Shown: one piece after another, positions 10,111 through 19,491 of the stretch
Layout: each line of letters begins with the position of its first letter
How positions within the stretch are numbered: the stretch's first letter is position 1
From: Acinetobacter lwoffii
GTDB lineage: Bacteria; Pseudomonadota; Gammaproteobacteria; Pseudomonadales; Moraxellaceae
NCBI RefSeq assembly: GCF_019343495.1
Contig: NZ_CP072549.1
Location: 1,674,001-1,738,000, forward strand
Reading direction: 5' to 3'
Length of the DNA stretch: 64,000 nt
The notes under the pieces: model-generated
What the model saw: only the letters and a program-made list of their open reading frames with translations
Databases searched by the model: none
What the model was told of the DNA's origin: nothing
Translations under genes and position numbers: made by a program

Positions 10111-10899
10111 ATGATTAAACTTGCCGTCAACCTGTCGATGATTTTTACCGAAGTGCCGCTGATCGAACGTTTCGCGCTGGCTCGTGCACAGGGCTTTAAT
10201 CATGCGGAAATCCAGTTTCCTTATGAACTTACGATTGGCCAGATTCAAAACCAGCTCAGCACCCATCAGCTAAACTTGTGCCTGATTAATGTGCCGGCAG
10301 GTAATTTAATGCAGGGCGGTCATGGTCTGGCTGGCATTCCAGGACAGGAAATCGAGTTTCGTCATGCGGTTGAGCAGGCCATCCAGTATGCTACCGCATT
10401 GAATGTACCTCGGGTGAACATTCTGGCAGGAAAACAGCCTAGAGATTGTGATCTTTTACCCTGCCTGAATACGCTGGCGAGTAACCTAAAAATGGCCTGT
10501 TCAATGCTGCTTGAGCATCAAATTGAACCGGTCTTCGAAATGATCAATGGCACCGATATGCCACGTTTTTTGATTCAAAATGTTGCCCAAGCCCAGGAAA
10601 TGCTGGAAGCGGTACATCATCCGGCCTTAAAAATGCAGTATGACTGTTACCACATGGCAATGATGGGCGAAGATGTCCTGGAAACTTTGCAAGAAAATAT
10701 TGCCTCGATTGGTCATATCCAGTTTGCGGATTGTCCGGGACGACATCAACCCAATACGGGCTCAATTCGATATCATGATATATTTCAGTGGTTAAAACAT
10801 AGTCAATATCAAGGTTATGTCGCTGCCGAGTATAAACCCAGCGGACATTCCAACGATTCCTTTGACTGGAAAGCTGAGTTCTTTCCGGAGCATGACTGA
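10111..10899 (+). CDS. hyi: Hydroxypyruvate isomerase-like TIM-barrel protein
   Basis: 262 residues from the ATG at 10111. The upstream in-frame TTG at 10075 is less likely because it abuts the previous stop codon. The start MIKLAVNLSMIFTEVPLIERF and the metal-site residues in EPVFEMINGTDMPRF, QYDCYHMAMM, HIQFADCPGRHQP and AAEYKPSG match the Hyi/xylose-isomerase-like barrel. It interconverts hydroxypyruvate and tartronate semialdehyde in relatives. It follows the hydroxyacid dehydrogenase by 39 bases, and the pair makes biochemical sense. The substrate is inferred only. Confidence 0.8.
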   Translation: MIKLAVNLSMIFTEVPLIERFALARAQGFNHAEIQFPYELTIGQIQNQLSTHQLNLCLINVPAGNLMQGGHGLAGIPGQEIEFRHAVEQAIQYATALNVPRVNILAGKQPRDCDLLPCLNTLASNLKMACSMLLEHQIEPVFEMINGTDMPRFLIQNVAQAQEMLEAVHHPALKMQYDCYHMAMMGEDVLETLQENIASIGHIQFADCPGRHQPNTGSIRYHDIFQWLKHSQYQGYVAAEYKPSGHSNDSFDWKAEFFPEHD

Positions 10900-10980
10900 G
10901 TGGACTGCGGCTTCATTTGAAATTCAGGACTAAAACCGCTATATTAGACCATGCATAATTGTTAGGAAATTACACTCCCC

Positions 10981-11388
10981 ATGAATTTAGAACCATCGCC
11001 CAGCGCTTCTAATTCTCACGATCTTACTATGAATTCAAATTCTCAAGCTGTACAGGACTGCTTAAAAGTCGTACATGCTGCACTTGAAGATGTAAAAGCA
11101 AAAGAAATTGTTGAGCTTGATGTCAGCGGTATCAGTAATGTGGCTGATGCTATGGTCATTGCAAGCGGTACATCGACACGTCACATCAAATCATTGGCCA
11201 ATAACGTTGCTGAAGAAGCACGTAAAGCTGGCTTCCGCCCTCTTGGTATTGAAGGCGAACGTGATGCTGAATGGATCCTCATCGACCTTGGTTATGTGGT
11301 GGTTCATTGTATGCTTCCAACAGCGCGTAAATTCTATGACCTAGAAAGCTTATGGCGCAATCCTACAGATACTGACTCTGTAGCGTAA
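10981..11388 (+). CDS. rsfS: RsfS, ribosome silencing factor (Iojap/YbeB family)
   Basis: 135 residues. Binds uL14 on the large subunit and blocks subunit joining when nutrients are scarce. Family signatures are clear: KAKEIVELDVSGIS, ADAMVIASGTSTRHIKSLA, GEAEWILIDLG-like (here GERDAEWILIDLGYVVVH) and FYDLESLW. The ATG at 10981 has TAGGAA 12 bases upstream, slightly far. A second ATG at 11029 has no ribosome site. The N-terminal 16 residues are Ser/Asn-rich and poorly conserved in relatives. The gene is monocistronic, with an intrinsic terminator directly after. Confidence 0.93.
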   Translation: MNLEPSPSASNSHDLTMNSNSQAVQDCLKVVHAALEDVKAKEIVELDVSGISNVADAMVIASGTSTRHIKSLANNVAEEARKAGFRPLGIEGERDAEWILIDLGYVVVHCMLPTARKFYDLESLWRNPTDTDSVA

Positions 11389-11401
11389 AAACCGAATATT
11401 C

Positions 11402-11432
11402 AAAAAAGCGACCTGTGTAGGTCGCTTTTTTA
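11402..11432 (+). terminator. Intrinsic terminator after rsfS
   Basis: AAAGCGACC and GGTCGCTTT pair around a TGTGTA loop and are followed by a T run. Confidence 0.9.
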
Positions 11433-11596
11433 TTGCCTGTTCATCTAACTTTATAAGTATTAATACAACTCAATCTGTTCGCTATTTTTTAATTTCCCTC
11501 TTGTCTTATGCACCGATTTGATTGGTATTTTAGGATCAATTCATCATCAACATAGACGTTCGATGATCACTCAATCATCCTTTTCCCAAGATATAA

Positions 11597-11626
11597 AATA
11601 AAAAATCCCCCTTTATTAAAAGGGGG
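11597..11626 (-). terminator. Intrinsic terminator of the pnt operon
   Basis: CCCCCTTT (11607-11614) pairs with AAAGGGGG (11619-11626) around an ATTA loop. On the minus strand the hairpin is followed by a T-rich tail (11597-11606 read in reverse complement). The same C/G-run palindrome recurs at 26949-26990. Confidence 0.8.
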
Positions 11627-11655
11627 ACTTAGGAGGATTCTAATGATTTAGATGA

Positions 11656-13101
11656 TTAGTGACCCGTACCATTAATGGCTTTAGTCATATCTTCCACCAC
11701 TTTCTTGGCATCACCAAAGATCATCATGGTCTTGTCATTATAGAACAAGTCATTGTCGAGACCCGCATAACCGGTTGCCATAGAACGCTTGATCACCATA
11801 ATCGTACGTGCCTTATGGGCTTCCAGAATTGGCATACCATAAATTGGCGATGTTGGATCATCTTTCGCCGCAGGGTTCACAACGTCGTTCGCACCAATCA
11901 CCAGCACCACATCCGTTGCCGGGAAGTCAGAGTTGATCTCATCCATCTCTAAAATATCTTCATACGGCACATCAGCTTCAGCCAGCAATACGTTCATATG
12001 ACCTGGCATACGACCTGCCACCGGATGAATTGCAAAACGTACGGTTACGCCCTGCTCTTTTAAGATGTTCGCAAGTTCTTTGACCGCATTCTGTGCACGA
12101 CCTTGCGCCATTCCATAACCCGGTACAATCACCACGCTGTCCGCATTTGACATCAGGAAGCCTGCGTCATCTGCCGAACCTGAACGGTGATTACGTTGAA
12201 CCTGTTCACCTGCTCCTGCTATCGGCGCAGCTGCACCGCCCATCGCACCACCAAACAAAACGTTGATGATGGAACGGTTCATCGCTTTACACATGATGTA
12301 AGAAAGAATCGCACCTGAAGAACCCACCAGTGAACCTGCAACAATCAGCATGTTGTTTTCTAGGGTAAAACCAATACCAGCTGCTGCCCAACCCGAGAAT
12401 GAGTTGAGTAGCGATACCACCACTGGCATATCACCACCACCGACTGGTGCAATCCATACCCAGCCGAATGCCAGCGCAAGGCCTGTCATCGCCCAGAACG
12501 AGGTCATATTGCCAGTCAGGAAGAAGTGAACACCAAAACCTAACATAGCAATAAAGATGATCGCCTGAACCGGTTTCACCCATGCACCTGAAATGGTTTT
12601 TGCCCATTTCTTTGCAGCCAGTTTACCGTAAGCAAAGACTGATGCTGTAAAGGTAATCGCACCCACGAAACAGCCCACAAACAGTTCAAATAAATGAACA
12701 CGGCTCATTTCATGGAAATTGACACCATTGGCAGCCAACAGGTCTGGACCTAGTTCAATCAGTTTGTTGTTGTGAATAATGGCAGCGACAGCAATCAGGA
12801 CCGCAGCCAGACCCACCAATGAGTGCATTAGCGCCACAGTTTCAGGCATCTGCGTCATTGGAACTGTACGTGCACGGGCGATACCCACAATTGCACCCAG
12901 CACCATTGCACCAATAATCATCCAGACAACCGGATTCTCAGCCACAAAGAAGGTAGTCACGACCGCAATGGCCATCGCGATCATTCCGTAACGGTTACCG
13001 GCAATCGCAGTTTTAGGACCTGATAAACCACGTAGCGTCAGGATAAAAAGAACGGCACCAATCAGGTAGAACCAATCCGCATATTCTCGAATCATTTCCA
13101 T
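11656..13101 (-). CDS. pntB: PntB, NAD(P) transhydrogenase subunit beta
   Basis: Proton-translocating transhydrogenase: the beta subunit carries eight or nine membrane helices and the NADP(H)-binding domain. 481 residues. The N-terminal two thirds is hydrophobic with Gly/Ala-rich helices. The C-terminal domain has the NADP motif VPGYGMAQGRAQNAVKEL and the later MDEINSDFPATDVVLVIGAND and GYAGLDNDLFY stretches. It follows pntAB by three bases, so the genes are co-translated. The enzyme couples the proton gradient to NADPH supply. Confidence 0.96.
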   Translation of the reverse strand: MEMIREYADWFYLIGAVLFILTLRGLSGPKTAIAGNRYGMIAMAIAVVTTFFVAENPVVWMIIGAMVLGAIVGIARARTVPMTQMPETVALMHSLVGLAAVLIAVAAIIHNNKLIELGPDLLAANGVNFHEMSRVHLFELFVGCFVGAITFTASVFAYGKLAAKKWAKTISGAWVKPVQAIIFIAMLGFGVHFFLTGNMTSFWAMTGLALAFGWVWIAPVGGGDMPVVVSLLNSFSGWAAAGIGFTLENNMLIVAGSLVGSSGAILSYIMCKAMNRSIINVLFGGAMGGAAAPIAGAGEQVQRNHRSGSADDAGFLMSNADSVVIVPGYGMAQGRAQNAVKELANILKEQGVTVRFAIHPVAGRMPGHMNVLLAEADVPYEDILEMDEINSDFPATDVVLVIGANDVVNPAAKDDPTSPIYGMPILEAHKARTIMVIKRSMATGYAGLDNDLFYNDKTMMIFGDAKKVVEDMTKAINGTGH

Positions 13102-13104
13102 GGA

Positions 13105-13428
13105 TTAACCCTCTTTTTTCTTTTGCTTAGGTTTAAACATTTCCAGCATACGAGCAGTCACGGCAAAGCCACCGAAAATATTAATGCTCGCCAGGAATAC
13201 TGCAATCGCGCCAAGTACGCTCACCACGTTAATGGTCTGGAAATCCACGCTACCTTCAACGCCAATCACCGGCAGGCCAACAGTCTGAATCATTGCACCG
13301 ACAATAATGATCGATGACAAGGCATTGGTGACCGCCATCAACGGCGTATGCAATGCTGGTGTTACACCCCACACCACGTAGTAACCTACGAAAATGGCAA
13401 GGACAAAAATCGTAATTGTTTCAACCAT
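13105..13428 (-). CDS. pntAB: PntAB, transhydrogenase alpha subunit, membrane part
   Basis: 107 residues forming three or four membrane helices, equal to the C-terminal domain of the single-chain E. coli PntA. Signature: [33 protein letters not shown]. The charged tail ends KPKQKKKEG. As in Rhodospirillum rubrum the alpha subunit is split into two genes; this is the usual arrangement in Acinetobacter. It lies between pntAA (11 bases upstream) and pntB. Confidence 0.95.
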   Translation of the reverse strand: MVETITIFVLAIFVGYYVVWGVTPALHTPLMAVTNALSSIIIVGAMIQTVGLPVIGVEGSVDFQTINVVSVLGAIAVFLASINIFGGFAVTARMLEMFKPKQKKKEG

Positions 13429-13439
13429 GAGTCTTCTCC

Positions 13440-14567
13440 TTAACCACGTTTCAGCAGCACTTGGCCGCCATGAGTGACAAGTAGGGCTTTTTGAATTTCT
13501 TCTTCTGGATTCAGAACAAAATTCTTATCCGCATCAAATAGTGTTTCAACGAAGTTAAATACGTTACGAGCGTATAAAGCAGAGGCTTCAGTTGATACAG
13601 TCGACGGAATATTTGGAATGCCGAGAATTTTGACGCCATTGTCGGTATGGACTGTTTCACCGCATTTCGAACCTTCGACGTTACCGCCAGATTCTACTGC
13701 CATGTCCAGAATCACTGAACCCGGTTTCATTTTCGCAACTGTTTCAGCACGGATTAAACGCGGTGCATCACGACCCGGTAAAAGCGCTGTGGTAATCACG
13801 ATGTCAGCATTTGATACCGCTTTATCAACAATTGCAGCCTGATCGCGGATGTATTCTTCACCCGGCATCCAGCCATAACCATTTTTGGCAGCATCAGCCG
13901 CTTTTTGCTGCTCTTCAGCAGACATCGGTACGTCTAGCCATTTACCACCTAAAGATTCAACCTGATCTTTGGCAGTTGGACGCAAGTCCGTGGCTTCAAC
14001 GATGGCACCTAAACGTTTTGCTGTTGCAATCGCTTGCAGACCCGCTACACCGACCCCCATGATCACCACACGAGCCGGTTTAACCGTACCCGCAGCAGTC
14101 ATCAGCATCGGGAACATGCGCTGGTATTCAGCCGCAGCCAAAAGCACCGACTTGTAACCTGCAAGGTTGGCTTGAGAAGACAAGACATCCATATTCTGCG
14201 CACGAGACAAGGTTCGTGGCAAAAGTTCCAATGCAAATGCAGACACGTTTTGTGCCGCGAATTGGTCAAGCTCAGTATTACGGTAAGGATCAAACATTGC
14301 CACGATAGTGGTGTTCGGGTTGAGTTTTTGAATTTCCTCACCTTTCGGTGCACGAACTTTTAAAATCAACTGACTGCCGGTGTAGGCATCATCCGTAATT
14401 TTGGCACCAACTTGTTCATAGGCACTATCGATATAGGCAGCTTTAACACCTGCACCACGTTCGATAATCACGCTATGTCCTGCGCTGATCAATTTCTTTA
14501 CTGTCTCTGGCGTCGCAGCGACGCGATTTTCACCGACAACAGTTTCGGCTGGAATTCCGATCTGCAT
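13440..14567 (-). CDS. pntAA: PntAA, transhydrogenase alpha subunit, NAD(H)-binding part
   Basis: 375-residue soluble NAD(H)-binding subunit of the alanine-dehydrogenase/PntA fold. Start [20 protein letters not shown] is typical. The nucleotide site reads [22 protein letters not shown], and the [29 protein letters not shown] segment is the mobile-loop region. It is first in the pnt operon. A small hairpin (CATCG/CGATG, 14602-14617) lies in the leader just upstream of the start. Confidence 0.95.
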   Translation of the reverse strand: MQIGIPAETVVGENRVAATPETVKKLISAGHSVIIERGAGVKAAYIDSAYEQVGAKITDDAYTGSQLILKVRAPKGEEIQKLNPNTTIVAMFDPYRNTELDQFAAQNVSAFALELLPRTLSRAQNMDVLSSQANLAGYKSVLLAAAEYQRMFPMLMTAAGTVKPARVVIMGVGVAGLQAIATAKRLGAIVEATDLRPTAKDQVESLGGKWLDVPMSAEEQQKAADAAKNGYGWMPGEEYIRDQAAIVDKAVSNADIVITTALLPGRDAPRLIRAETVAKMKPGSVILDMAVESGGNVEGSKCGETVHTDNGVKILGIPNIPSTVSTEASALYARNVFNFVETLFDADKNFVLNPEEEIQKALLVTHGGQVLLKRG

Positions 14568-15550
14568 GAGCGTTCCTCAAGCTAATTTTTCTTAAGTAAA
14601 CATCGTGTAAACGATGCTTCCCCTCAGGATGTGTTCTTGTTGAATTTTTGGATTCTAATCAAACTGTTTGAAATTACCACCTACTATTTATTTAATAAAT
14701 ACCTATATTTTGAACTGATGATTCATAAAAATGATGCTGTGATAGCACATTTATTTAATTCTCTAGATATTCATATTCGATGATTTTATAAACGATATTC
14801 ATTCCACTGAATGAAATATCCAGATTTCGCTGGTGTAAATAAGCGCAGATTTCTGATTTATTTTGTTACATTGATGATTCTGACAATGATTGCTGTATTT
14901 CTTGATTCAGAAGCAGACTTTCAATTTCTCTAGTCCCTATAGATAGCGGCACTTTAGCTGCGCCGTTTTTTTAGTTTTGACTTTTTTGACAGATTTAGCA
15001 CTCAAGCAAGAGCATTGTTTTTAGATGTTAAAATCGTATTTTATGAAATGATAGAATTCGTTTTGAGCAGATCTTCATCAGACAGAATTGATAGATCTGA
15101 CAAAAAATAATCGCCAAAATTTTATAAGACTCAGTTCTCAAACAGTCAGATAAAGGGTAGAAAAAAAGCTGGATGACTATTTATTATATTAATGTACTGA
15201 ACTTGATTCAAAATGGAAAATCTCATTTTTGCACCAAATTTGCGCAATAAAATAGAGTAAATATTCCACTTTTTTGGCCTCAGTGCTCTTTTTTATTGTT
15301 TTTACCTCAAGCTGCGCTTTAATGAAGCAACCCCCCTCATTAAAAGATAAAAAATTCTGTAAATATTCACTCATACTTTCTATTTGAAATTGCACTTCTT
15401 TCGTTAAGCTGCCTGAGTTCTGACAATTTTCAATGCTGGCAATATTTTTCTACTTTTAAAGCGAGAACTTCTGGCCTATAGTGCCCTCAATTTGAACATT
15501 ATTCTTATTCCTCATTTCAATTCTTCCGGTCTGAATACAAGGTTAGCCCT
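14568..15550. other. 983-base gene-free region between pntAA and the MFS gene
   Basis: AT-rich with no reading frame I can support. It must contain the divergent promoters of pnt and the MFS gene. Visible structure: the small pnt-leader hairpin near 14600; an imperfect palindrome of 11-base arms at 14794-14820 (GATATTCATTC ... GAATGAAATATC); and a short GC hairpin followed by seven T at about 14946-14971. The last could end a plus-strand transcript. A 68-codon frame at 15189-15395 on the minus strand was not accepted. Confidence 0.5.
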
Positions 15551-16738
15551 ATGCACACGCCTCTCGATATTAGTCAAAATAAGCGCTTATTATGGCTGAT
15601 GGCGATTGCATGCGGTTTATGTGCTGGCGCGAACTATTATTGCCAGCCACTGATTTCATCGATTCAGCAGTATTATCAGGTACCTGAATCACAAGTGGCG
15701 CTCACGGTCACTTTTGCTCAAATCTCTTATGCCTTGGGCCTGCTGTTTATTGTGCCTTTAGGTGACATGCTGAATAAAACCAAACTGATCCCCTTTCTCA
15801 TGCTGGGTGCAGCAGCAGGTTTATTTATTTGTGCCAGTGCGGTAAATCTGCCAATGCTCTGGGTCGGCACTATCATTACCGGACTGTTTTCCGTGGCTGC
15901 ACAGATTCTGATTCCCTTAGCCACCATGGCGGTCAAACCGGAAAAAACCGGAGAAGTGGTGGGCTTCCTGATGAGCGGATTACTGGTCGGTATTCTGCTC
16001 TCGACCAGTATTGCCGGATTACTTTCCGACCTGTTTCACTGGAAAATGATTTATATCGTCAGTGGCATAAGTATGCTGGCCTTAAGTTTTTATTTGAGAG
16101 GAAAACTAACGAGCCTGCCACGTCTGAGAATCAGCTATACAGCGATTTTTAAATCTATGGGGATATTACTCAAGCAGGAACCACGACTGGTTTTGCGTTC
16201 ACTTACAGGTGCGTGTGCTTTTGCTGCCATGAGTATGTTGTTCTCCACCATCGCTCTGCTGTTGACGCAAGAACCTTTTCAGCTTTCTGATGTCATGGTC
16301 GGACTGGTCACGCTGGTCGGTGTATTTGGCGCACTTTCCACGCAGTTCATTGGCAAATGGGCCGATCGTGGCCATATCAAAACACTGAGCTGGATCGGCT
16401 GCTCTATCCTGATGGGGAGCTGGCTGTTTTTATATTTTGGTGCAGTGTCTTTGCTGAGTTATATTTTGGGTTATGGGCTGATAAATCTTGGACTCGCGAT
16501 TACGCACAGCTGTAACCAGAACGTAATTTTCCGCCTGCGCCCGGATGCCAAATCACGGGTCAATTCACTCTATATGACCTTGTATTTTATTGGTGGTGCA
16601 TGTGGTTCAGCCTTAGGGGTTTATGCCTGGCATCACGGTGGCTGGAGCATGACCTGTCTGGCAGGACTTGGGCTAGCTTTGTGCGCTACCTTATTCGCCC
16701 TGCTGGATCAATGGTATCAGGCCAGAACAACTGCATAA
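15551..16738 (+). CDS. MFS transporter
   Basis: 395 residues with a run of about twelve hydrophobic helices, the size of a drug/sugar efflux-type major facilitator. The A-like loop between helices 2 and 3 reads PLGDMLNKTKLIPF, close to the usual GxLaDrxGrkxxl pattern. A second such loop in the C-terminal half reads IGKWADRGHIKTLSW. It stands alone with its own upstream region, convergent with the next gene. The start has an AAGG site about eight bases upstream. Substrate unknown; it most resembles the YnfM/arabinose-efflux-permease group. Confidence 0.8.
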   Translation: MHTPLDISQNKRLLWLMAIACGLCAGANYYCQPLISSIQQYYQVPESQVALTVTFAQISYALGLLFIVPLGDMLNKTKLIPFLMLGAAAGLFICASAVNLPMLWVGTIITGLFSVAAQILIPLATMAVKPEKTGEVVGFLMSGLLVGILLSTSIAGLLSDLFHWKMIYIVSGISMLALSFYLRGKLTSLPRLRISYTAIFKSMGILLKQEPRLVLRSLTGACAFAAMSMLFSTIALLLTQEPFQLSDVMVGLVTLVGVFGALSTQFIGKWADRGHIKTLSWIGCSILMGSWLFLYFGAVSLLSYILGYGLINLGLAITHSCNQNVIFRLRPDAKSRVNSLYMTLYFIGGACGSALGVYAWHHGGWSMTCLAGLGLALCATLFALLDQWYQARTTA

Positions 16739-16754
16739 GTATTTTTAACTCTAT

Positions 16755-17399
16755 TTAGCTGACTTGCGCCGCCGGATAATAAGGCTTATTCAGATCAAGA
16801 GTTTGTGAGTTTTCCAATAAAATACAGATAAAAACCGGTAATAAAGCTGCCAGAATCCGGCAGCTCTCCTCTAATGATTTATAATTCAGCGAGCTGTGAT
16901 ACATGGCGCCACCCTGCATTATCTGATGGTGCAAGGTAGATAAACGCTGAAATATTCCAGCTAGAATTTCAACAGAATTTCGTTCTTTTAAAGCATTCTC
17001 TATATTCTGTTTCTGTGTTTCCAGATCGGCTTGACAGCTTTCCAGGCTAATTTTCTGATGGCGATAATCCCAAAAGCTTTGTTCCACATAGGGATTGGCC
17101 AAGAGTGAGCGAATCGGCTGGTGGTATTTGTCCCAGAGAATATGATTAATTTTCTGATCCAGATCCTTTTGGCAGAGCATTTCCAGAAACTGCTGTAGCT
17201 TGCTTTGATCTTGAACTAGATCACTCTCATCTGCATAAATCGCCTGAAAGCTGATCCACAGGCTGATAAACTTAAAATCCAGATCCTGATCCAGGTCTAG
17301 CGATTTTTTAAACCAGCCTAAGCCCCGATGAATTCTTAAATTAAAATGTGCCGAATTTTGTGCTTTATGGCTTTTATAAATTTCCTCCAATAACAACAT
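16755..17399 (-). CDS. Conserved hypothetical protein, possibly HEPN-like helical
   Basis: 214 residues from the ATG at 17399, which has a strong AAGGAG seven bases upstream; the longer frame to 17459 is less likely. The sequence is almost wholly alpha-helical with no signal peptide. The pattern (LGWFKKSLDLDQDLDFKFISLWISFQAIYA followed by an ALKERNSVEILAGIF-type segment) recalls HEPN or Apea-like nucleotide-associated domains. I do not see an intact RxxxxH motif, so this is only a hint. It is convergent with the MFS gene and divergent from dusA. Function unknown. Confidence 0.6.
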   Translation of the reverse strand: MLLLEEIYKSHKAQNSAHFNLRIHRGLGWFKKSLDLDQDLDFKFISLWISFQAIYADESDLVQDQSKLQQFLEMLCQKDLDQKINHILWDKYHQPIRSLLANPYVEQSFWDYRHQKISLESCQADLETQKQNIENALKERNSVEILAGIFQRLSTLHHQIMQGGAMYHSSLNYKSLEESCRILAALLPVFICILLENSQTLDLNKPYYPAAQVS

Positions 17400-17673
17400 G
17401 ATTATTCTCCTTATTTCTAGCGTTTTTATCTTCATCTTTCTCCTATCAAAATATACCATTCCAACCTGACTGGGAATTCCAATTTTATTTCTTGTTTCAT
17501 TCCCTGGATTTACCGAGCTAGCTCAAGTTCGCCGGGTGGTTTTTCTGATTTTATGCTAGTATTACGCCCTCTTTTTGCGACGTCAGCCGATCCAGTTTAA
17601 GCCAAAAACCAATAGCTGAGTGATCGCATGAATTGCTTCTTCTTTCTTCCATTTCGTTAAGGCGTGATTTTGA

Positions 17674-18699
17674 ATGACTGATCTGACCACCATTGAAAAT
17701 AAACTTCAACCACGAATCAGTATTGCGCCAATGATGGATTGGACCACCAAAGATTATCGTTTCTTTGCACGTCTGTTTAACCCGAATGTGATTATGTACA
17801 CTGAAATGGTCACCACAGGTGCGATCATTTATGGTGATGCCAAACGTCATTTGGACTTTAATGCAGAAGAGCAGCCAATCGTTTTGCAACTCGGCGGCTC
17901 GAATCCAAAAGATCTGGCAATCTGTACCAAGATGGCGCAGGACTGGGGCTATAACGAAGTCAATTTAAATGTAGGTTGCCCAAGTGACCGGGTACAAAAT
18001 AATAAAATTGGTGCCTGTCTGATGGCGGAGCCTGATCTAGTCGCAGAATGTATTGCTGAAATGCGTCATGCGGTGGATATTCCAGTGACCGCAAAACACC
18101 GGATCGGAATTGATGATATGCAATCTTATGAAGAGATGCTGCATTTTGTCGATACCGTGGCCAAAACCGGCTGCAATAATTTTATCGTGCATGCGCGGAT
18201 TGCCTTATTAAAAGGTCTATCACCTAAAGAAAACCGCGACGTGCCACCCCTACGTTATGAAGATGTCTACCGTTTAAAACAGGATCGTCCTGATCTGCTC
18301 ATCGAGATCAACGGCGGAATTAAAACCTATGCCGAAACGCTGGAACATCTCAAACATGTGGATGGGGTGATGATTGGCCGCGAAGCCTATCATAATCCTT
18401 ACTTACTGGCTGAACTGGGCCAGTTATGGAATCTGGATGCACCAGACCGTTTTGACATTATGCAACAGATGCTGCCTTATATTGCCCAGCGCATGGCCGA
18501 AGGTGCACCTTTATCCATTATTACCCGTCATATTTTAGGACTGTTCCAGAATTTGCCGGGTGCACGTAAATGGCGTCAGGCTTTAAGCGGTGGTAATGCC
18601 AAAACCTTGAAAGATGTAGAGACTGCACTTTTTAATATTCAGGAAGCGATGCAGCGTACCGAAGATTATGTACGTGAACATCAACAAGTTGAATCCTAA
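17674..18699 (+). CDS. dusA: DusA, tRNA-dihydrouridine(20/20a) synthase
   Basis: FMN enzyme reducing uridines 20 and 20a in the tRNA D-loop. 341 residues. N-terminal SIAPMMDWTTKDYRFFARL is the DusA start pattern. The catalytic cysteine is in LNVGCPSDRVQNNKIGACLM, and phosphate/FMN residues appear in TAKHRIGID, FIVHARIA, EINGGIKT and GVMIGREAYHNP. It has its own upstream region and ends at a terminator shared with the convergent lipoprotein gene. Confidence 0.96.
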   Translation: MTDLTTIENKLQPRISIAPMMDWTTKDYRFFARLFNPNVIMYTEMVTTGAIIYGDAKRHLDFNAEEQPIVLQLGGSNPKDLAICTKMAQDWGYNEVNLNVGCPSDRVQNNKIGACLMAEPDLVAECIAEMRHAVDIPVTAKHRIGIDDMQSYEEMLHFVDTVAKTGCNNFIVHARIALLKGLSPKENRDVPPLRYEDVYRLKQDRPDLLIEINGGIKTYAETLEHLKHVDGVMIGREAYHNPYLLAELGQLWNLDAPDRFDIMQQMLPYIAQRMAEGAPLSIITRHILGLFQNLPGARKWRQALSGGNAKTLKDVETALFNIQEAMQRTEDYVREHQQVES

Positions 18700-18703
18700 A
18701 CAC

Positions 18704-18731
18704 AAAAAGCACCGATCATCGGTGCTTTTTT
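18704..18731. terminator. Bidirectional terminator between dusA and a lipoprotein gene
   Basis: AAAAAGCACCGA pairs with TCGGTGCTTTTT, with A and T runs on both sides so that it works for both convergent genes. Confidence 0.9.
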
Positions 18732-18749
18732 ATAGCGATTGCGCATGAG

Positions 18750-19262
18750 TTATTGCGTATACGCCGTGATATTACCGACCGGAATCGGCTCTTCCTGATA
18801 AGAAACATCTTGTAATGCAGGTTCAGCCACTGGTGTGATTAGAGAGCCGGAGACATTCTGGTTTGGTTCATCTACAGGTTCTAGATCATCCAAGGCTGAG
18901 GCCAGTTGCTGTAATTCTCGATCCAGTTGCTGACGATATTTTTCAATTTCAATTTCATCAATAAAAGCAAAGGCATCATCTTCAATCGACCAACTATACC
19001 CGCCATCTACCTTAAAGACTTTTACATGAATGGGATATTCCTCGCCCTGATAATTCAGATGAGAAATGGCCTGAAACTCATTCCCCTGACGCTGGACAAT
19101 TTTGACCTTTTTCACGGTAAAACGATAGTGTTGATAATCTCGATTGGAATTAAATTCACGTTGCATCTGCGTTTGAATATTTTTGGCCAGCTCATCCATC
19201 GAGACAAAATAACTGCATCCAGTCAGACAGGCGACCATCCATAACATCATGATTTTTTTCAT
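18750..19262 (-). CDS. Small lipoprotein of unknown function
   Basis: 170 residues. The N-terminal signal MKKIMMLWMVACLTGCSYF carries a lipobox (LTGC), so the mature protein should be a lipid-anchored envelope protein. The body has alternating charged and hydrophobic residues (FTVKKVKIVQRQGNEFQAISHL, VKVFKVDGGYSWSIEDDAFAF), compatible with a small beta-sheet domain. After it comes a helical, Gln-rich segment and a Pro/Val-rich tail. I do not recognise the family. It is not in an obvious operon. Confidence 0.75.
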   Translation of the reverse strand: MKKIMMLWMVACLTGCSYFVSMDELAKNIQTQMQREFNSNRDYQHYRFTVKKVKIVQRQGNEFQAISHLNYQGEEYPIHVKVFKVDGGYSWSIEDDAFAFIDEIEIEKYRQQLDRELQQLASALDDLEPVDEPNQNVSGSLITPVAEPALQDVSYQEEPIPVGNITAYTQ

Positions 19263-19447
19263 AGCGCCCCTCTTTTTTTCTTTCCACTTCCTGCTTATAG
19301 CTGATATACGCAGTATTTTTATCTTTGCTTATTCTGTGATCCATTTTATGCTTTTTTGCAAAAACAATAAACAAACGGCGCTTCGATTAAGACTAAATAT
19401 TTATGGTTTCTATAGTTTTTTTGAATTAATGATAAAAAATCAGCCAT

Positions 19448-19477
19448 AAAAAAACCCTGATGGATTCAGGGTTTTTT
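19448..19477 (-). terminator. Terminator of coaBC
   Basis: AAAAACCCTGA and TCAGGGTTTTTT pair around TGGAT. A and T runs flank both sides; it follows the minus-strand coaBC gene. Confidence 0.88.
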
Positions 19478-19491
19478 CGATACAGATCGTT

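Noticed and set aside
13105..14567. Split pntA considered as a frameshifted or broken gene
   Set aside because: Both parts have their own start, lengths match the known alpha1/alpha2 arrangement and the operon is otherwise normal.
15189..15395. 68-codon minus-strand reading frame in the gene-free region
   Set aside because: It begins at GTG, has no clear ribosome site, lies in AT-rich DNA and shows no recognisable domain.
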